DNA of 64,000 nt from CAWCCP01 sp963701245. Its GTDB lineage: Bacteria; Patescibacteriota; Saccharimonadia; Saccharimonadales; UBA4665. The stretch is taken from positions 868,001 to 932,000 of the forward strand of contig OY969576.1 of NCBI GenBank assembly GCA_963701245.1, in the 5' to 3' direction. This document shows, piece after piece, positions 1 to 9,485 of the stretch (the stretch's first letter is position 1; every line of letters begins with the position of its first letter). A program made the translations under genes and the position numbers. The notes under the pieces were generated by a model. The model was given only the letters and a program-made list of their open reading frames with translations, was not told the DNA's origin and made no database searches.

Positions 1-444
1 AATCCATACTTTGTGCCTGATGATGCATTGATGACCGCCATTACAAGCGCTGCGCGCCGAGGAGTAGATGTGGTGATGATTAATTCTGAGGTTATGGACC
101 AGTGGATGGTAGGACACGCTCAACGATCATTCTATGATGCTCTGCTTGATGCTGGAGTAAAAATATATTTGTATAGTAAACCAATATTGTTACATTCAAA
201 ATTCATAACAATTGACAATAGCGTTGCGACTGTGGGTTCCAGTAACCTTGATATTCGATCATTTTTCCTGGATCTGGAAGTTACTTTGATCATTTATGAT
301 TCAGCAGTTGTAAAAAAATTGAATGCGGTCGTAACAAACTACCTAAGAAGATCTAGTGCGCTTACATCGAAACAATGGAAAAGTCGGCCAAACTCTCAAG
401 TATTACTTGATAACATCGCCCGTTTGACTTCGGCATTGCAATAG
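1..444 (+). CDS. Cardiolipin synthase / phospholipase D family protein, C-terminal part
   Basis: The reading frame is open from the first base, so the 5' part of the gene lies outside the window. What remains is the second half of a cardiolipin-synthase-type PLD protein. It opens with a PYFVPDDALMTA segment typical of the family. Around base 193 it carries the second HKD motif, seen as HSKFITID followed by GSSNLDIRSF. PLD enzymes of this kind transfer phosphatidyl groups at the membrane through a covalent phospho-His intermediate, and the paired HKD motif would sit upstream of the window. The gene ends about 200 bp before the next one. Family assignment is firm; cardiolipin synthase versus another PLD transferase cannot be settled from half a protein. 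Confidence 0.85.
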   Translation, partial: NPYFVPDDALMTAITSAARRGVDVVMINSEVMDQWMVGHAQRSFYDALLDAGVKIYLYSKPILLHSKFITIDNSVATVGSSNLDIRSFFLDLEVTLIIYDSAVVKKLNAVVTNYLRRSSALTSKQWKSRPNSQVLLDNIARLTSALQ

Positions 445-658
445 ACCACCATAGTGTAAATCGTATAAACTATTAATCCAAAATCCCTTCGTGCAAGAAA
501 TATTGAAGCTCTAATTAAACATTCCAGCTTATTGCAGTCTTCTCGTTGTACATCTCCATCAATGTAATCGCATCAAAAATATGAATTCATTTATTTAACA
601 TAAGTATCTTAAATTTTCTCAGTCTTTATACTATAATTTAGGTATTGGGGATACCAAG

Positions 659-2326
659 TTGGCAAAGCGAAAAACTGAGTTTATACATCGGTTTGTGGTC
701 AAATTGAAACCAAGTTTTGGCGGCATAGTCGCTGGAATAGCGCTTTTTTGTGTTTCATTTACTCCGTCCCTGTTACCAAGAGGTTACATTGCGCAAGGTT
801 TCGCAAGTGGGTTGAGCTTTGTTACGGGTTATGGAATAGGTGTATTTCTTGTACATATATACCATCAACTGCCCACTAATTATCAACCGGTGATACGGAC
901 ACGCATTAAAAAGTATGTTCTATGTGCATTAGGATTGTTGGTGGTTGTATTTGTCATTGCCGGGGCTAACTGGCAAGCTCAGATTCGAAAATTAACCGAC
1001 GCCGAATCTGTATCGATTACGTATTATATTCGCGAGGTAATTATTGCAGCATCCATTGCTACGATGCTAATTTGGGCAGCGCGAGGTGCGCGTAAACTTG
1101 GTAAATATTTTGCCAATAAACTTAATGGCCACATTCCTCGCACGCTAGCTATTTATGGTGGCGGATTCCTGGCGGTAATAGTACTTGTATTTCTCGTTAA
1201 CGGGGTTCTATTCAGATCCGTATTCGGGTTTATAGATTACTCCTTCGGTCTGCTGAATAATGGAACTCCAGCAGGTATCCATCAGCCTCAAGATAGTATA
1301 TTTAGTGGCAGCCCTCAATCATATATAGATTGGAATACACTCGGTGAAAAGGGTCGAGAGTTTGTGGCATCTGCCCCAACAACAACTGCTATAGATGCCT
1401 ATGCTGGCCCGGGTAGCGGTGTTCAGCCAAGCCGATTATATGTCGGGTTAGACTCGGCACCAACTTTGCAAGATCGGGTCAATCTTTTAATAAAAGAACT
1501 TAATCGAACAAAAGCTGGCAATCGAAGAGCTATTCTTATTGCCATTCCGACTGGAAGTGGCGGTATTGATGCGAAAGCGGTTCAATCAGTTGAATACCTT
1601 TACGGAGGTAACACGACAACAATTGGCATTCAATATTCATACCTGCCAAGCTGGTTATCATTCGTTGCCGATCAAGAGACCGCCCGACAAACAGGCAAAG
1701 CCGTTACTGAAGCCGTATACGATTGGTGGAGCAACTTAGACCCGACAAACCGCCCAAAATTATTAATGTATGGCGAGAGTCTTGGTACGCTCGGCATAGA
1801 TGGTGCGTTTAGTGGAGCGGCAGATATACATGCACGAATGAACGGAGTATTGATGGTTGGTCCGCCAAATTCAAATATGCTGTGGTCGGAGATGGTGACT
1901 AATCGAGATGCTGGAAGTCGTGAAGTATTACCAGTATATCAAAATGGCGAAGCGGTTCGATTCAGTGACGGGGCGGACATATTTAGTGAACCCAAAAATG
2001 CTGCTTGGTCGGCGACAAATCGGCTTGCGATAGTCCAAAACCCTTCAGACCCAGTCGTATGGGCCAGCATGTCTCTTTTTATCCATAAACCGGACTGGTT
2101 ACGAGAGCAAAGAGGCAGAGATGTTTTGCCTAACATGCGCTGGTATCCTTTCGTAACGGGTTGGCAAGTAGCACTTGATTTGCCCTTTGCGTTTAACGCC
2201 ACACCCGGTCATGGTCATCGCTACGGTAACATTTTGACACAGAGCTGGATCGCCGTGCTCAACGAACAGCTAAGTGCTGCGAAAACGAAGCAGCTTGAAA
2301 ACATAATCAACGAAGTTAAGGGCTGA
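659..2326 (+). CDS. Membrane-anchored alpha/beta-hydrolase (Abhydrolase_9-like)
   Basis: A 555-residue protein beginning with TTG at 659, with a GGGG tract a few bases upstream acting as a likely ribosome binding site. The N-terminal ~200 residues hold about five hydrophobic segments. The rest is a predicted alpha/beta-hydrolase domain with a nucleophile elbow GESLG near residues 371-375 and a late H-G-H-R stretch that could supply the catalytic His. The arrangement matches the actinobacterial family of multi-pass proteins with a C-terminal hydrolase domain (Pfam Abhydrolase_9). The substrate is unknown; a role in envelope lipid or ester turnover is inference. The stop codon is only 2 bp from the following CPBP protease gene, so the two are probably co-transcribed. 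Confidence 0.8.
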   Translation: MAKRKTEFIHRFVVKLKPSFGGIVAGIALFCVSFTPSLLPRGYIAQGFASGLSFVTGYGIGVFLVHIYHQLPTNYQPVIRTRIKKYVLCALGLLVVVFVIAGANWQAQIRKLTDAESVSITYYIREVIIAASIATMLIWAARGARKLGKYFANKLNGHIPRTLAIYGGGFLAVIVLVFLVNGVLFRSVFGFIDYSFGLLNNGTPAGIHQPQDSIFSGSPQSYIDWNTLGEKGREFVASAPTTTAIDAYAGPGSGVQPSRLYVGLDSAPTLQDRVNLLIKELNRTKAGNRRAILIAIPTGSGGIDAKAVQSVEYLYGGNTTTIGIQYSYLPSWLSFVADQETARQTGKAVTEAVYDWWSNLDPTNRPKLLMYGESLGTLGIDGAFSGAADIHARMNGVLMVGPPNSNMLWSEMVTNRDAGSREVLPVYQNGEAVRFSDGADIFSEPKNAAWSATNRLAIVQNPSDPVVWASMSLFIHKPDWLREQRGRDVLPNMRWYPFVTGWQVALDLPFAFNATPGHGHRYGNILTQSWIAVLNEQLSAAKTKQLENIINEVKG

Positions 2327-2328
2327 TA

Positions 2329-3036
2329 ATGCACAGAATACTGGGCGTGAAAAATCAAAAAAGTCTATTTTCAGCACTTTTAAGTTTGCTCGTTTTTGTA
2401 AATGTTTCACAGCTTTTTACCTCATGGCCATACTCCTGGCTGATAATTATTGTCAGCGCTGGACTCTTATTACTCATTGCAAGAAGCAATGGGCTGAGTT
2501 TTGATGATATTGGTCTATCCAAACGTACTGTATCTAAAGGCTTAATTTGGGGTGGTATTGTAGCGTTAATCGTAATTTTTACATTTATAATTGTATTTAT
2601 GGTTGATAGAAACGCATTCTTAGACAGCCGATATCATAATTCACTCAACAAAGCCATTTTTGTTGCTTTGATTATTATATCGCTGCACACGGTACTCTTT
2701 GAGGAGTTGGCTTTTCGTGGCGTTTTGTGGTCAATCTTTCGTCGTTTGAAAGGTGTAAAGTTTGCAACCATTGTATCTTCACTCCTTTTTGGCATTTGGC
2801 ACATAGTACCGTCATTAGGTTTGGATCACTCAAGCAATGGGATCAGTTCGGTAATTGGTAACAGTAATAATGCACAGATTATAGCCATCATAGTCGTTGT
2901 ATGCGTAACATCACTCACCGGAATTGGCCTTTGTGAACTTAGAAGACGTTCAGATTCATTAATCGCGCCGTTTTTGGCTCATTGGGCAATCAATGGCGGA
3001 GCTGTAATTTTTGCGGCGCTCGCTTGGACTCATTAG
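2329..3036 (+). CDS. CPBP family intramembrane glutamic endopeptidase
   Basis: A 235-residue polytopic membrane protein with the CPBP (Abi) motifs. Motif 1 is FEELAFRG near residues 123-130, providing the paired Glu and the Arg. A second conserved site is GIWH near residue 157, and HWAINGG lies near the C terminus. Family members are intramembrane proteases related to Rce1 and are often used for bacteriocin self-immunity or surface-protein processing. The gene starts 2 bp after the hydrolase gene, which suggests an operon. The family call is secure; the substrate is unknown. Confidence 0.85.
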   Translation: MHRILGVKNQKSLFSALLSLLVFVNVSQLFTSWPYSWLIIIVSAGLLLLIARSNGLSFDDIGLSKRTVSKGLIWGGIVALIVIFTFIIVFMVDRNAFLDSRYHNSLNKAIFVALIIISLHTVLFEELAFRGVLWSIFRRLKGVKFATIVSSLLFGIWHIVPSLGLDHSSNGISSVIGNSNNAQIIAIIVVVCVTSLTGIGLCELRRRSDSLIAPFLAHWAINGGAVIFAALAWTH

Positions 3037-3129
3037 ATCGACATAACGAATAGATACACAGGCAGAAGACAATAAAATAAGTATACGCAATCACGGAAAT
3101 CTTATGGTTCATATTATAATTTATATATA

Positions 3130-3615
3130 ATGATGAATCGTAAAATTGGTACGATTATACCCCGATCTGTTTACGGGCTAGTAATAACCGCAACTTTATT
3201 ATTTTCATTAGAAAACCATGAAAATAGCGCATTAGATGTCGCCATAACAATTATACTTACCATCTTCGCGGTATCATCCGCAGAATATTATGCCAGATCT
3301 TTTCACATAGATAATGAAATAACCTCATTTAAAAACGTCCCGCTTGAAATCGCCGAAGATTCTCTCAATATGATGTACGGCAGTGCAGTTCCGATCGTAT
3401 TGTTCATCCTATCCGGATTTGGCATTATAACGATATTTTCTGCCTTTAGTTTGTCCGAAGTAGCTGTTGCTATACTTCTAACGTTTGTTGGTTATTACTA
3501 CGGTAAAAAAAGTGGTAAGTCTAACCGAGTATCTGCTTTTTACGCTATCGTAAACCTGGGTCTGGTGACTATCGTGCTGCTACTAGAATTATGGGCCCAC
3601 TATCATAGACTCTAA
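3130..3615 (+). CDS. Small multi-pass membrane protein, unknown function
   Basis: A 161-residue protein with four or five hydrophobic helices and a short basic loop (GKKSGKSNR) before the last helix. I recognise no family. The start is ATG at 3130, or the adjacent ATG at 3133; an AT-rich tract immediately upstream could hold a promoter -10 box. It is separated from the CPBP gene by 93 bp and converges with the kinase gene, whose stop lies 4 bp downstream. It is likely a genuine gene because codon use and hydropathy are regular, but no function is proposed. Confidence 0.6.
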   Translation: MMNRKIGTIIPRSVYGLVITATLLFSLENHENSALDVAITIILTIFAVSSAEYYARSFHIDNEITSFKNVPLEIAEDSLNMMYGSAVPIVLFILSGFGIITIFSAFSLSEVAVAILLTFVGYYYGKKSGKSNRVSAFYAIVNLGLVTIVLLLELWAHYHRL

Positions 3616-3619
3616 AGAT

Positions 3620-4972
3620 TCAGTAGTTATTTTGACGTACAGCCATTCGCCATACCTGGTTTATGACCGTCTCGCCAAACTGGCTTTTGGGTCGATTGCG
3701 CTCACCTTCAGGTGGTACAAATATGCGCAACGCTTTTGGTAGTATGCTGATCAGTACAGGTGAAGCATATTCTTCCCTTTCCCCGTCAACGCCGACTACA
3801 ATTTTCTTCTTATTGGTAATTCGGAACTTAGTTGTTTTCCACTGGTAAATTCCCGGCATTTTTGCAGTACGCATGTTCATCATCAATTGCTTGACGGTTT
3901 TATCGTTTGTTTTCGTAATGGCGGTTACTTGCAGCACTCCTTCGTCCATTCTGTTACGGTGACCAAGCTCTAAGATATTAAACGTATCGTAGCAATTTAC
4001 TCCTACTAATACCTGGACTGCTTTATTAAAACGATTTTTGCCATGGTTGAATTGCAGAGCGTAGGGCGGCTTTTGACCGGATGTTATGGAACTGATGACC
4101 TTGCGGCTAACTGCCGCTTTATGATCACGATAGTCCGGGTTATCGATTATATCCGCATACAGTCCGAAGGATGCATTATTTAAAAAGTACCGGCCATTAA
4201 TAACGCCTACATCAACCTGTCGTTCAATACCACGAAAACCTGTCAGCGCGTCAGCTATACGCTCTGGCGCCAAGCCAAGGTCACGCGCAAAATGACATCT
4301 GGTACCTCCGGGGAGAATGACTATTGGAAGTTTGAATTCAATTGCTACTTTTACTACAGCACCGATACTTCCATCACCGCCGGAAATACCTAATACATCA
4401 GCTCCCGCCCGGACTGCTTTTCGAGCAACCGACTCCACATCATTGCCTTTCTTTAAAACCAGTACGCGTATACGTTGTTTAGTAGCTAACTCATCTATAT
4501 GCGCTTTCATCGCCCGACCGTTACCGGACTTGGGATTCATAATTAAATATGGTTTTTTAAACTGAACTTTTTCAGTTGTTTGTGGTTCGTGAAGCCGTTT
4601 AGTGCTCCAATATTTCTTGCGGAGCAGACTAATAAGTACGAGATATGCTGCCGTTAAAAGTAGCAATTCCACGATTGCTCGTATACTATCTACATTCCAA
4701 ACAAGATATAGTACTTCAACTATAAACAGAAACATTATCCCGCCGATAAACCATCGAAGTTTGTGTACGCGAATAACAGATGCTCCAAAAAGCAACCAAA
4801 TCGCATACGCTAGACAGATAATTGTGAGGCCAAAGAAAATTACAAATCCAATGTTACGGGTAAAAAGGCGTACAATTAAAATGACAATCAGGGCATACAG
4901 TAATAGCGCCAATATAGCTAAGAAACGCCATAACGGATTAAATTTCATCTGCCCACTCCCATCTTTCGCCAC
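3620..4972 (-). CDS. Diacylglycerol kinase family lipid kinase with membrane-spanning N terminus
   Basis: A 450-residue protein. Residues ~10-115 form about four transmembrane helices. The rest matches the DAGK catalytic domain family (YegS/BmrU/DgkB type): an LIMNPKSGNG strand-loop at the domain start, the nucleotide-binding GISGGDGSIG loop, and LPGGTRCHFARDLG, all in the family order. These enzymes phosphorylate diacylglycerol or related lipid alcohols with ATP. The fused membrane domain is less common and resembles actinobacterial and CPR versions. It is divergent from the HAD phosphatase gene at 4980, with only a few base pairs between start codons. Lipid specificity cannot be read from sequence. 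Confidence 0.82.
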   Translation of the reverse strand: MAKDGSGQMKFNPLWRFLAILALLLYALIVILIVRLFTRNIGFVIFFGLTIICLAYAIWLLFGASVIRVHKLRWFIGGIMFLFIVEVLYLVWNVDSIRAIVELLLLTAAYLVLISLLRKKYWSTKRLHEPQTTEKVQFKKPYLIMNPKSGNGRAMKAHIDELATKQRIRVLVLKKGNDVESVARKAVRAGADVLGISGGDGSIGAVVKVAIEFKLPIVILPGGTRCHFARDLGLAPERIADALTGFRGIERQVDVGVINGRYFLNNASFGLYADIIDNPDYRDHKAAVSRKVISSITSGQKPPYALQFNHGKNRFNKAVQVLVGVNCYDTFNILELGHRNRMDEGVLQVTAITKTNDKTVKQLMMNMRTAKMPGIYQWKTTKFRITNKKKIVVGVDGEREEYASPVLISILPKALRIFVPPEGERNRPKSQFGETVINQVWRMAVRQNNY

Positions 4973-4979
4973 AGTATTA

Positions 4980-5495
4980 ATGGTATGGATTCAAATGATA
5001 AAAATCAATCATAAATCAGTATGGCGACCTCACTATATTGCAAACTCTGTCGTGGATCTCGATAGAGATGAGTTGAAAAGAATTGGTATTACCCATTTAG
5101 TATTCGATATCGATAATACGCTCGTAAAAAAACATTCGAATTCTATTAATCTAACGTATATCAAATATCTGAAATCCCTAAGTTCGTCTGGATTTATTCT
5201 CATGTTAGGCAGCAACAGAAGACGCAGTGTAAAAAATATAGCAAAATCAATTGACGCGATTGCCGTGCAGCCTCACGGAATTTCTATGAAACCGTTCAAG
5301 TCTTACTATAATCAGGTACGTTATCGCTCCGACACTTTACCAGCCCATATAGCCATGATAGGTGACAATATAGTTAATGATGTGTTCGGTGCCAATCGGG
5401 CTGGCTTAATCACCATTATGGTGGAGTCGGCTATACACACGGCGTTTCTAAATCATTGTTACATACATTACTTACGCGGGCAAAACTCACGTTAA
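4980..5495 (+). CDS. YqeG-like HAD superfamily phosphatase
   Basis: A protein of about 166-171 residues. HAD motif I is FDIDNTLV, a Ser/Asn-rich segment (MLGSNRR) takes the motif II position, a Lys (MKPFKSYY) serves as motif III, and IGDNIVNDVFGANRAG is motif IV. This is the YqeG/PGP-phosphatase-like subgroup, thought to dephosphorylate phosphatidylglycerophosphate or a related substrate. ATG at 4980 or 4995 could be the start. The reading frame is open further upstream, but that stretch is antisense to the kinase gene and carries no motif. The neighbouring lipid kinase and PLD genes fit a phospholipid-metabolism setting, which is inference. Confidence 0.75.
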   Translation: MVWIQMIKINHKSVWRPHYIANSVVDLDRDELKRIGITHLVFDIDNTLVKKHSNSINLTYIKYLKSLSSSGFILMLGSNRRRSVKNIAKSIDAIAVQPHGISMKPFKSYYNQVRYRSDTLPAHIAMIGDNIVNDVFGANRAGLITIMVESAIHTAFLNHCYIHYLRGQNSR

Positions 5496-5538
5496 ATATC
5501 CGCTTAGATTAATGCCAACCATGTATTAGAGTTAGACA

Positions 5539-7338
5539 TCAAACATTCTTTCGATCCTTGAGTCGTACTTTTCTTCTTTGCGAAGTTTTACGGGACATTT
5601 TTGATTGTAACCGCTTTGCTGAGGGAGTTTTTTGATACGCATCTACTGCCGCATCTAAAGTGGGGTAGAAATGCTTTGGATTGACATTGCCGACAATATC
5701 ATATCGGCCAAATTTCGTAAAAACCGGATCTTTTAGCTCCGCAAATACAAGCGAAATACCTTGGCTATTCAATTCTTTATCAAGTTCGACGATAACCTCT
5801 GCGGACGTTGAGTCAACATCCGTGATGGGTTCAGCGGCTATTAAAATCCATGTACCTTTTGGTTTATCTTTGGCTAGAAGCCGAATTTGTTCACGGAATG
5901 TACGCGCATTAGCGAAAAATACTGGTGCGTCAAATCGGTATATGGTTAGGCCAGGTATTAACTTTGCGTTTGTGTGCAGATGAATATCATGATAACCGGG
6001 CAACTTTGGAACACGGCCGAGTTCGGTTTGGTATGGCCACCAAGCACGTCTAAATATATTGAAAATTGACAATGCTACAGCGACCGCGATACCCTGAAGA
6101 ACTCCGAGAAGCGCTACTCCGAGAAATGCAATAATCGATAACATAAATTCGCTTTTGCGCTGTTTAAATAGTCTAGTAGTGCCGCGAATGTCGGCCAGAG
6201 ATAATGATGCAGCGATAACGACAGCTGCCAAAGTCGGTTGGGGAAGATTCCTGAGCAGTCCAGGAACAAAAAGAAGCAGGAGCACTATCGCAGCTGCACC
6301 CACTAGACCAGTGACTTGAGTTTTCGCTCCAGTCTGTTCGGCAACCGCCGTCCGTGACCCACTGGTACTAACCGGGAATCCCTGAAAAAATCCGGCAGCA
6401 ACATTGGCAGCGCCAATCCCGATCATCTCGCCATTTCCATCCAACTCCTGACCGCTTCTGGCTGCAAATGAAGATGCTGTGGATATTGTGTCAGTAAGCG
6501 CGACGAGGGCTATTCCAAATGCACCAGCTAAGAGTAGCGGGAAATTTTCAATACTCGGTATTGTAAGCGGTGGAAAACCCTTTGGAAGCGTACCAACGAG
6601 TGATACACCATGACTACCAAGATGAAAAATAACAGATAATGCAATTGCGACAAGTACTGCCGCGAGCACTCCTGGTATTTTCGGTAGCCATTTCCCGAGA
6701 ATCATTATTAGGGCGAAGCTAATAAGTCCGATAGCTAGCGAAGCAATGACCACTTCGCCAGATATTATCCCATGTATAAACGCATGAATTTCACCAATTA
6801 ATCCGTTTGCATCCGTAGAAAATCCAAATAACTTAGGCAGCTGTCCTATAAGGATTGTGATTGCAAGTCCATTCATATAACCGATTTGAGTCGGTTTTGA
6901 TAACAGATCGGCAATAAAGCCTAGCTTCGCCACACCCGCAATGATCATAACTGTACCTACAAGCAAAGCAAGCATAGAAGCCAGCGCGACGGCTCGCTCA
7001 GGGCTGCCATCTGCCCCAATAATGGGGATTAGCGTTGCGGCGATCATCGGGCCGAGAGACGAATCTGGGCCTAGAACCAAAATCCGAGAAGGACCGAGTA
7101 ACGCATACCCGATTAGACACAGTATAGTCGTATAAAGTCCAGTAATTACCGGCAACCCCGCTAGCTCGGCGTAAGCCATACCCTGCGGGACTAATAAAGT
7201 TGTAAGTACAATGCCTGCGATAAGATCACTGCGAAGCCAATTGATCTGATAATTTGCCAGCATACGAACACCGGGAATTTGCTTTATCGACATCTTGGTT
7301 CCGCGCAAGGTTGCATTGAAATCAATTGAATTACTCAT
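5539..7338 (-). CDS. SulP family inorganic anion transporter
   Basis: A 599-residue protein with the SulP architecture: an N-terminal segment, ten or more transmembrane helices, and a C-terminal cytoplasmic STAS domain at about residues 430-560. The diagnostic first-helix sequence VPQGMAYAELAGLPV is present near residue 50. ALTDTISTASSFAARSGQELDGN corresponds to the substrate-site region. SulP proteins import sulfate, bicarbonate or other anions. Length is normal for the family. The C terminus after the STAS domain is strongly basic. The gene stands alone between convergent and co-oriented neighbours. The transported anion is not predictable. Confidence 0.9.
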   Translation of the reverse strand: MSNSIDFNATLRGTKMSIKQIPGVRMLANYQINWLRSDLIAGIVLTTLLVPQGMAYAELAGLPVITGLYTTILCLIGYALLGPSRILVLGPDSSLGPMIAATLIPIIGADGSPERAVALASMLALLVGTVMIIAGVAKLGFIADLLSKPTQIGYMNGLAITILIGQLPKLFGFSTDANGLIGEIHAFIHGIISGEVVIASLAIGLISFALIMILGKWLPKIPGVLAAVLVAIALSVIFHLGSHGVSLVGTLPKGFPPLTIPSIENFPLLLAGAFGIALVALTDTISTASSFAARSGQELDGNGEMIGIGAANVAAGFFQGFPVSTSGSRTAVAEQTGAKTQVTGLVGAAAIVLLLLFVPGLLRNLPQPTLAAVVIAASLSLADIRGTTRLFKQRKSEFMLSIIAFLGVALLGVLQGIAVAVALSIFNIFRRAWWPYQTELGRVPKLPGYHDIHLHTNAKLIPGLTIYRFDAPVFFANARTFREQIRLLAKDKPKGTWILIAAEPITDVDSTSAEVIVELDKELNSQGISLVFAELKDPVFTKFGRYDIVGNVNPKHFYPTLDAAVDAYQKTPSAKRLQSKMSRKTSQRRKVRLKDRKNV

Positions 7339-7504
7339 AACAACTCTCGTCCATAGATCTTATTTATTTTAATAGATAACCTTAAACAGTGTAATTGTTA
7401 ACATAAATCTCACAAACCTTACTCAAATTAAAATGACTTTGTAGCTTTAATTTATTCAAATATCTACACATATTAGGACGAGCCGGAAAGCATATAGTTA
7501 TCAT

Positions 7505-9085
7505 CTAGCCAACCATAGAAGCATCTGCTTCAGCAGACGACTTTATTTCGGGCAGTTTTTCCATTTTGAAGGCGTTAAAAGTACCATACACAGCCGCTAC
7601 TAAGGGTATCAGCAAGGCAAATTGAAGCGCACGATGAGTAGCAGTTTTATTGATTTCTAAAACTGCATTCTGTACATTTTGAGGTTGATTGTTGATGGAG
7701 GACTGTAGTTGGCTGTTGCTTACCACCTCTGCTCTTGTTTCAAGGTGTTGTGCAATTTGTTGTTTTTGATTATTTGGGATGACGCTGCTGTCGTTGGTGA
7801 GGTTACTGAAGCTAAAAGACAAGGCTGCCAATAAAATACCACCAGCCATCGCCAATCCGAATGAAAGTCCGAATGAACCAGCTGCTGAATTGACGCCAGC
7901 CGCTTCACTAACCCGCTCACCCTCAATCGGCGCTAACGTGTAATTATTAAGCTGCGATACCAATAGACCCAAACCTGAACCAACAATAAGGAGCGGAAGA
8001 GCCAGCAGCCATCCAGAATCAGCACGCGGGATAACTAACAGTACATTAATAAGTCCGATAGTTGTTAAACCAAAGCCGTATTTGATTAATCTACTCGATC
8101 TTAGATTGGTAAATCGTTTGCCTGCGATTATAGCTACGGCAAACATTGATAACGACAATGGAGCAATACTGAGACCCGTCTTCAACGCGTTATACTCTAG
8201 TGATACTTGTAGGAATATCGGCAGTGCAATCATTGCCCCACCGAGAACAATGTTCTGCATCATTTGACCTGAGAAACCTAAACGAAAATTAGGAAATCGA
8301 AATAGTTTAGGATCAATAAGTTTACTTTTGTTTTCTCGCTCCCTCTTAAGAAGCCATTCCGCGAATAGCACAAGCATGATAATGCCAACCGTAATATACA
8401 TGCCTACCCGTTCTCCGCCCTCTTGCCAAGCTAAAATACCTAACACAACGCCACCCATCCCTACCACTGATAAAAAAGCGCCAACAAAATCTATTTTACG
8501 AGAGCCCTTATATTTGACATCTTTAACTAACTTACTTCCTAGCAAAACTATTACAATAATTAAGAATTCTAATAAAAACGCGACACGGTAGGAAAGGAAA
8601 GTGGTTATAACACCGCCAAGCAGCGGTCCGACAGCAGCTGCAATAGCTGCAGCCGCTCCAACCAGTGCATAGGTTTTCTTTTGAGCTGCTCCGTTAAAGT
8701 TTCCGTGAATTAGTGATTGCATTGCGGGTAATAACAGGGATGCACCAAGCCCGCCTACAACTGCCCAGAATATTATTATAGTTATCAGGTTGTGTGCCAA
8801 CACCATTGATAAAGCACCTACAGCATATGCGCAGAGCCCAATTATATATGATCTTTTGCGACCAAAAATATCACCAAGTTTACTATTGATAAGGATAAAA
8901 GCCGCTGAAATAAGCGCTTCGAGAGCTATCACAGACTGCACCCCACTTACGGTGGTATGTAGAGATGTGACTACTGCTGAAATTGAAACATTCATTAATG
9001 ATGTATCAACAACCAGGACAAACATTGCCATAGCCAACAAAATGGAAAGTTTCGTGTTACCGGTACTCGTCTTGGCCTTCGTCAT
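7505..9085 (-). CDS. MFS transporter, DHA2 (14-TM) drug-efflux family
   Basis: A 526-residue protein with about 14 hydrophobic helices. DHA2-type motifs are present: the early DTSLMNVSISAV segment (motif D1), GDIFGRKRSYIIG in the loop between helices 2 and 3 (motif A), and GAAAAIAAAVGPLLGG (motif C, antiporter-like). Family members export drugs, dyes or organic ions in exchange for protons. Regulation cannot be read directly; the AraC-type regulator at 9486-10373 lies upstream on the same strand with 400 bp between, and a link is only a possibility. Start ATG at 9085. Confidence 0.88.
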   Translation of the reverse strand: MTKAKTSTGNTKLSILLAMAMFVLVVDTSLMNVSISAVVTSLHTTVSGVQSVIALEALISAAFILINSKLGDIFGRKRSYIIGLCAYAVGALSMVLAHNLITIIIFWAVVGGLGASLLLPAMQSLIHGNFNGAAQKKTYALVGAAAAIAAAVGPLLGGVITTFLSYRVAFLLEFLIIVIVLLGSKLVKDVKYKGSRKIDFVGAFLSVVGMGGVVLGILAWQEGGERVGMYITVGIIMLVLFAEWLLKRERENKSKLIDPKLFRFPNFRLGFSGQMMQNIVLGGAMIALPIFLQVSLEYNALKTGLSIAPLSLSMFAVAIIAGKRFTNLRSSRLIKYGFGLTTIGLINVLLVIPRADSGWLLALPLLIVGSGLGLLVSQLNNYTLAPIEGERVSEAAGVNSAAGSFGLSFGLAMAGGILLAALSFSFSNLTNDSSVIPNNQKQQIAQHLETRAEVVSNSQLQSSINNQPQNVQNAVLEINKTATHRALQFALLIPLVAAVYGTFNAFKMEKLPEIKSSAEADASMVG

Positions 9086-9179
9086 GAAGCCTCCTAAATA
9101 CAGTATCTATTATAATGTTTATGGTTAATTTTTAAAGGCATTGCGTACTGTGACACGACATATTGAACACGCCCACTAA

Positions 9180-9365
9180 GATAAGCAAGGAGGTGTAGGT
9201 CATGAGAGTGGAGAAGATTTAGCATTTTATTTCTCCTCCTATACTATTACTACTATTATCTTCATTGAGGAGTTGTTGCAGTTTTTGAATATTTTCTCTG
9301 ACGTCTTCAGCAGGTTTTAAAGCATCTTCAAAAGTTCCAATTTCGCCCCCTCCCCAGCCAGCATG
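9180..9365 (-). pseudogene. Decayed copy of the PLD-partner cassette (small-partner 3' end plus start of PLD-like gene)
   Basis: Read on the minus strand, 9365-9219 gives a GWGGG...TFED...AEDVREN...LQQLLNEDN stretch ending at a TAA. It resembles the C-terminal half of the small gene at 31893-32129 (WLGRG...LQTFD...AESDIQ...RQLLDENN). Immediately after, overlapping the stop, an ATG opens MLNLLHSHD, comparable with the start of the PLD-like protein at 31896. The homology fades after a few residues. No long frame survives in the 400-bp gap, so this is read as a relic. Similarity was judged by eye. Confidence 0.5.
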
Positions 9366-9485
9366 AATTCAAACGTTAGTCAAAGAAGTATTCACGCTTG
9401 TTACATAGTGCTATAGTTCTTTTACAGTAAATACTACGCATCTGTTGACACGAAATAATAAACATAACTTTCAAGATTTTAGATG

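Noticed and set aside
4602..4979. Long 5' extension of the HAD phosphatase frame
   Set aside because: It is antisense to the lipid kinase N terminus and has unnatural composition; the HAD motifs begin after 4995.
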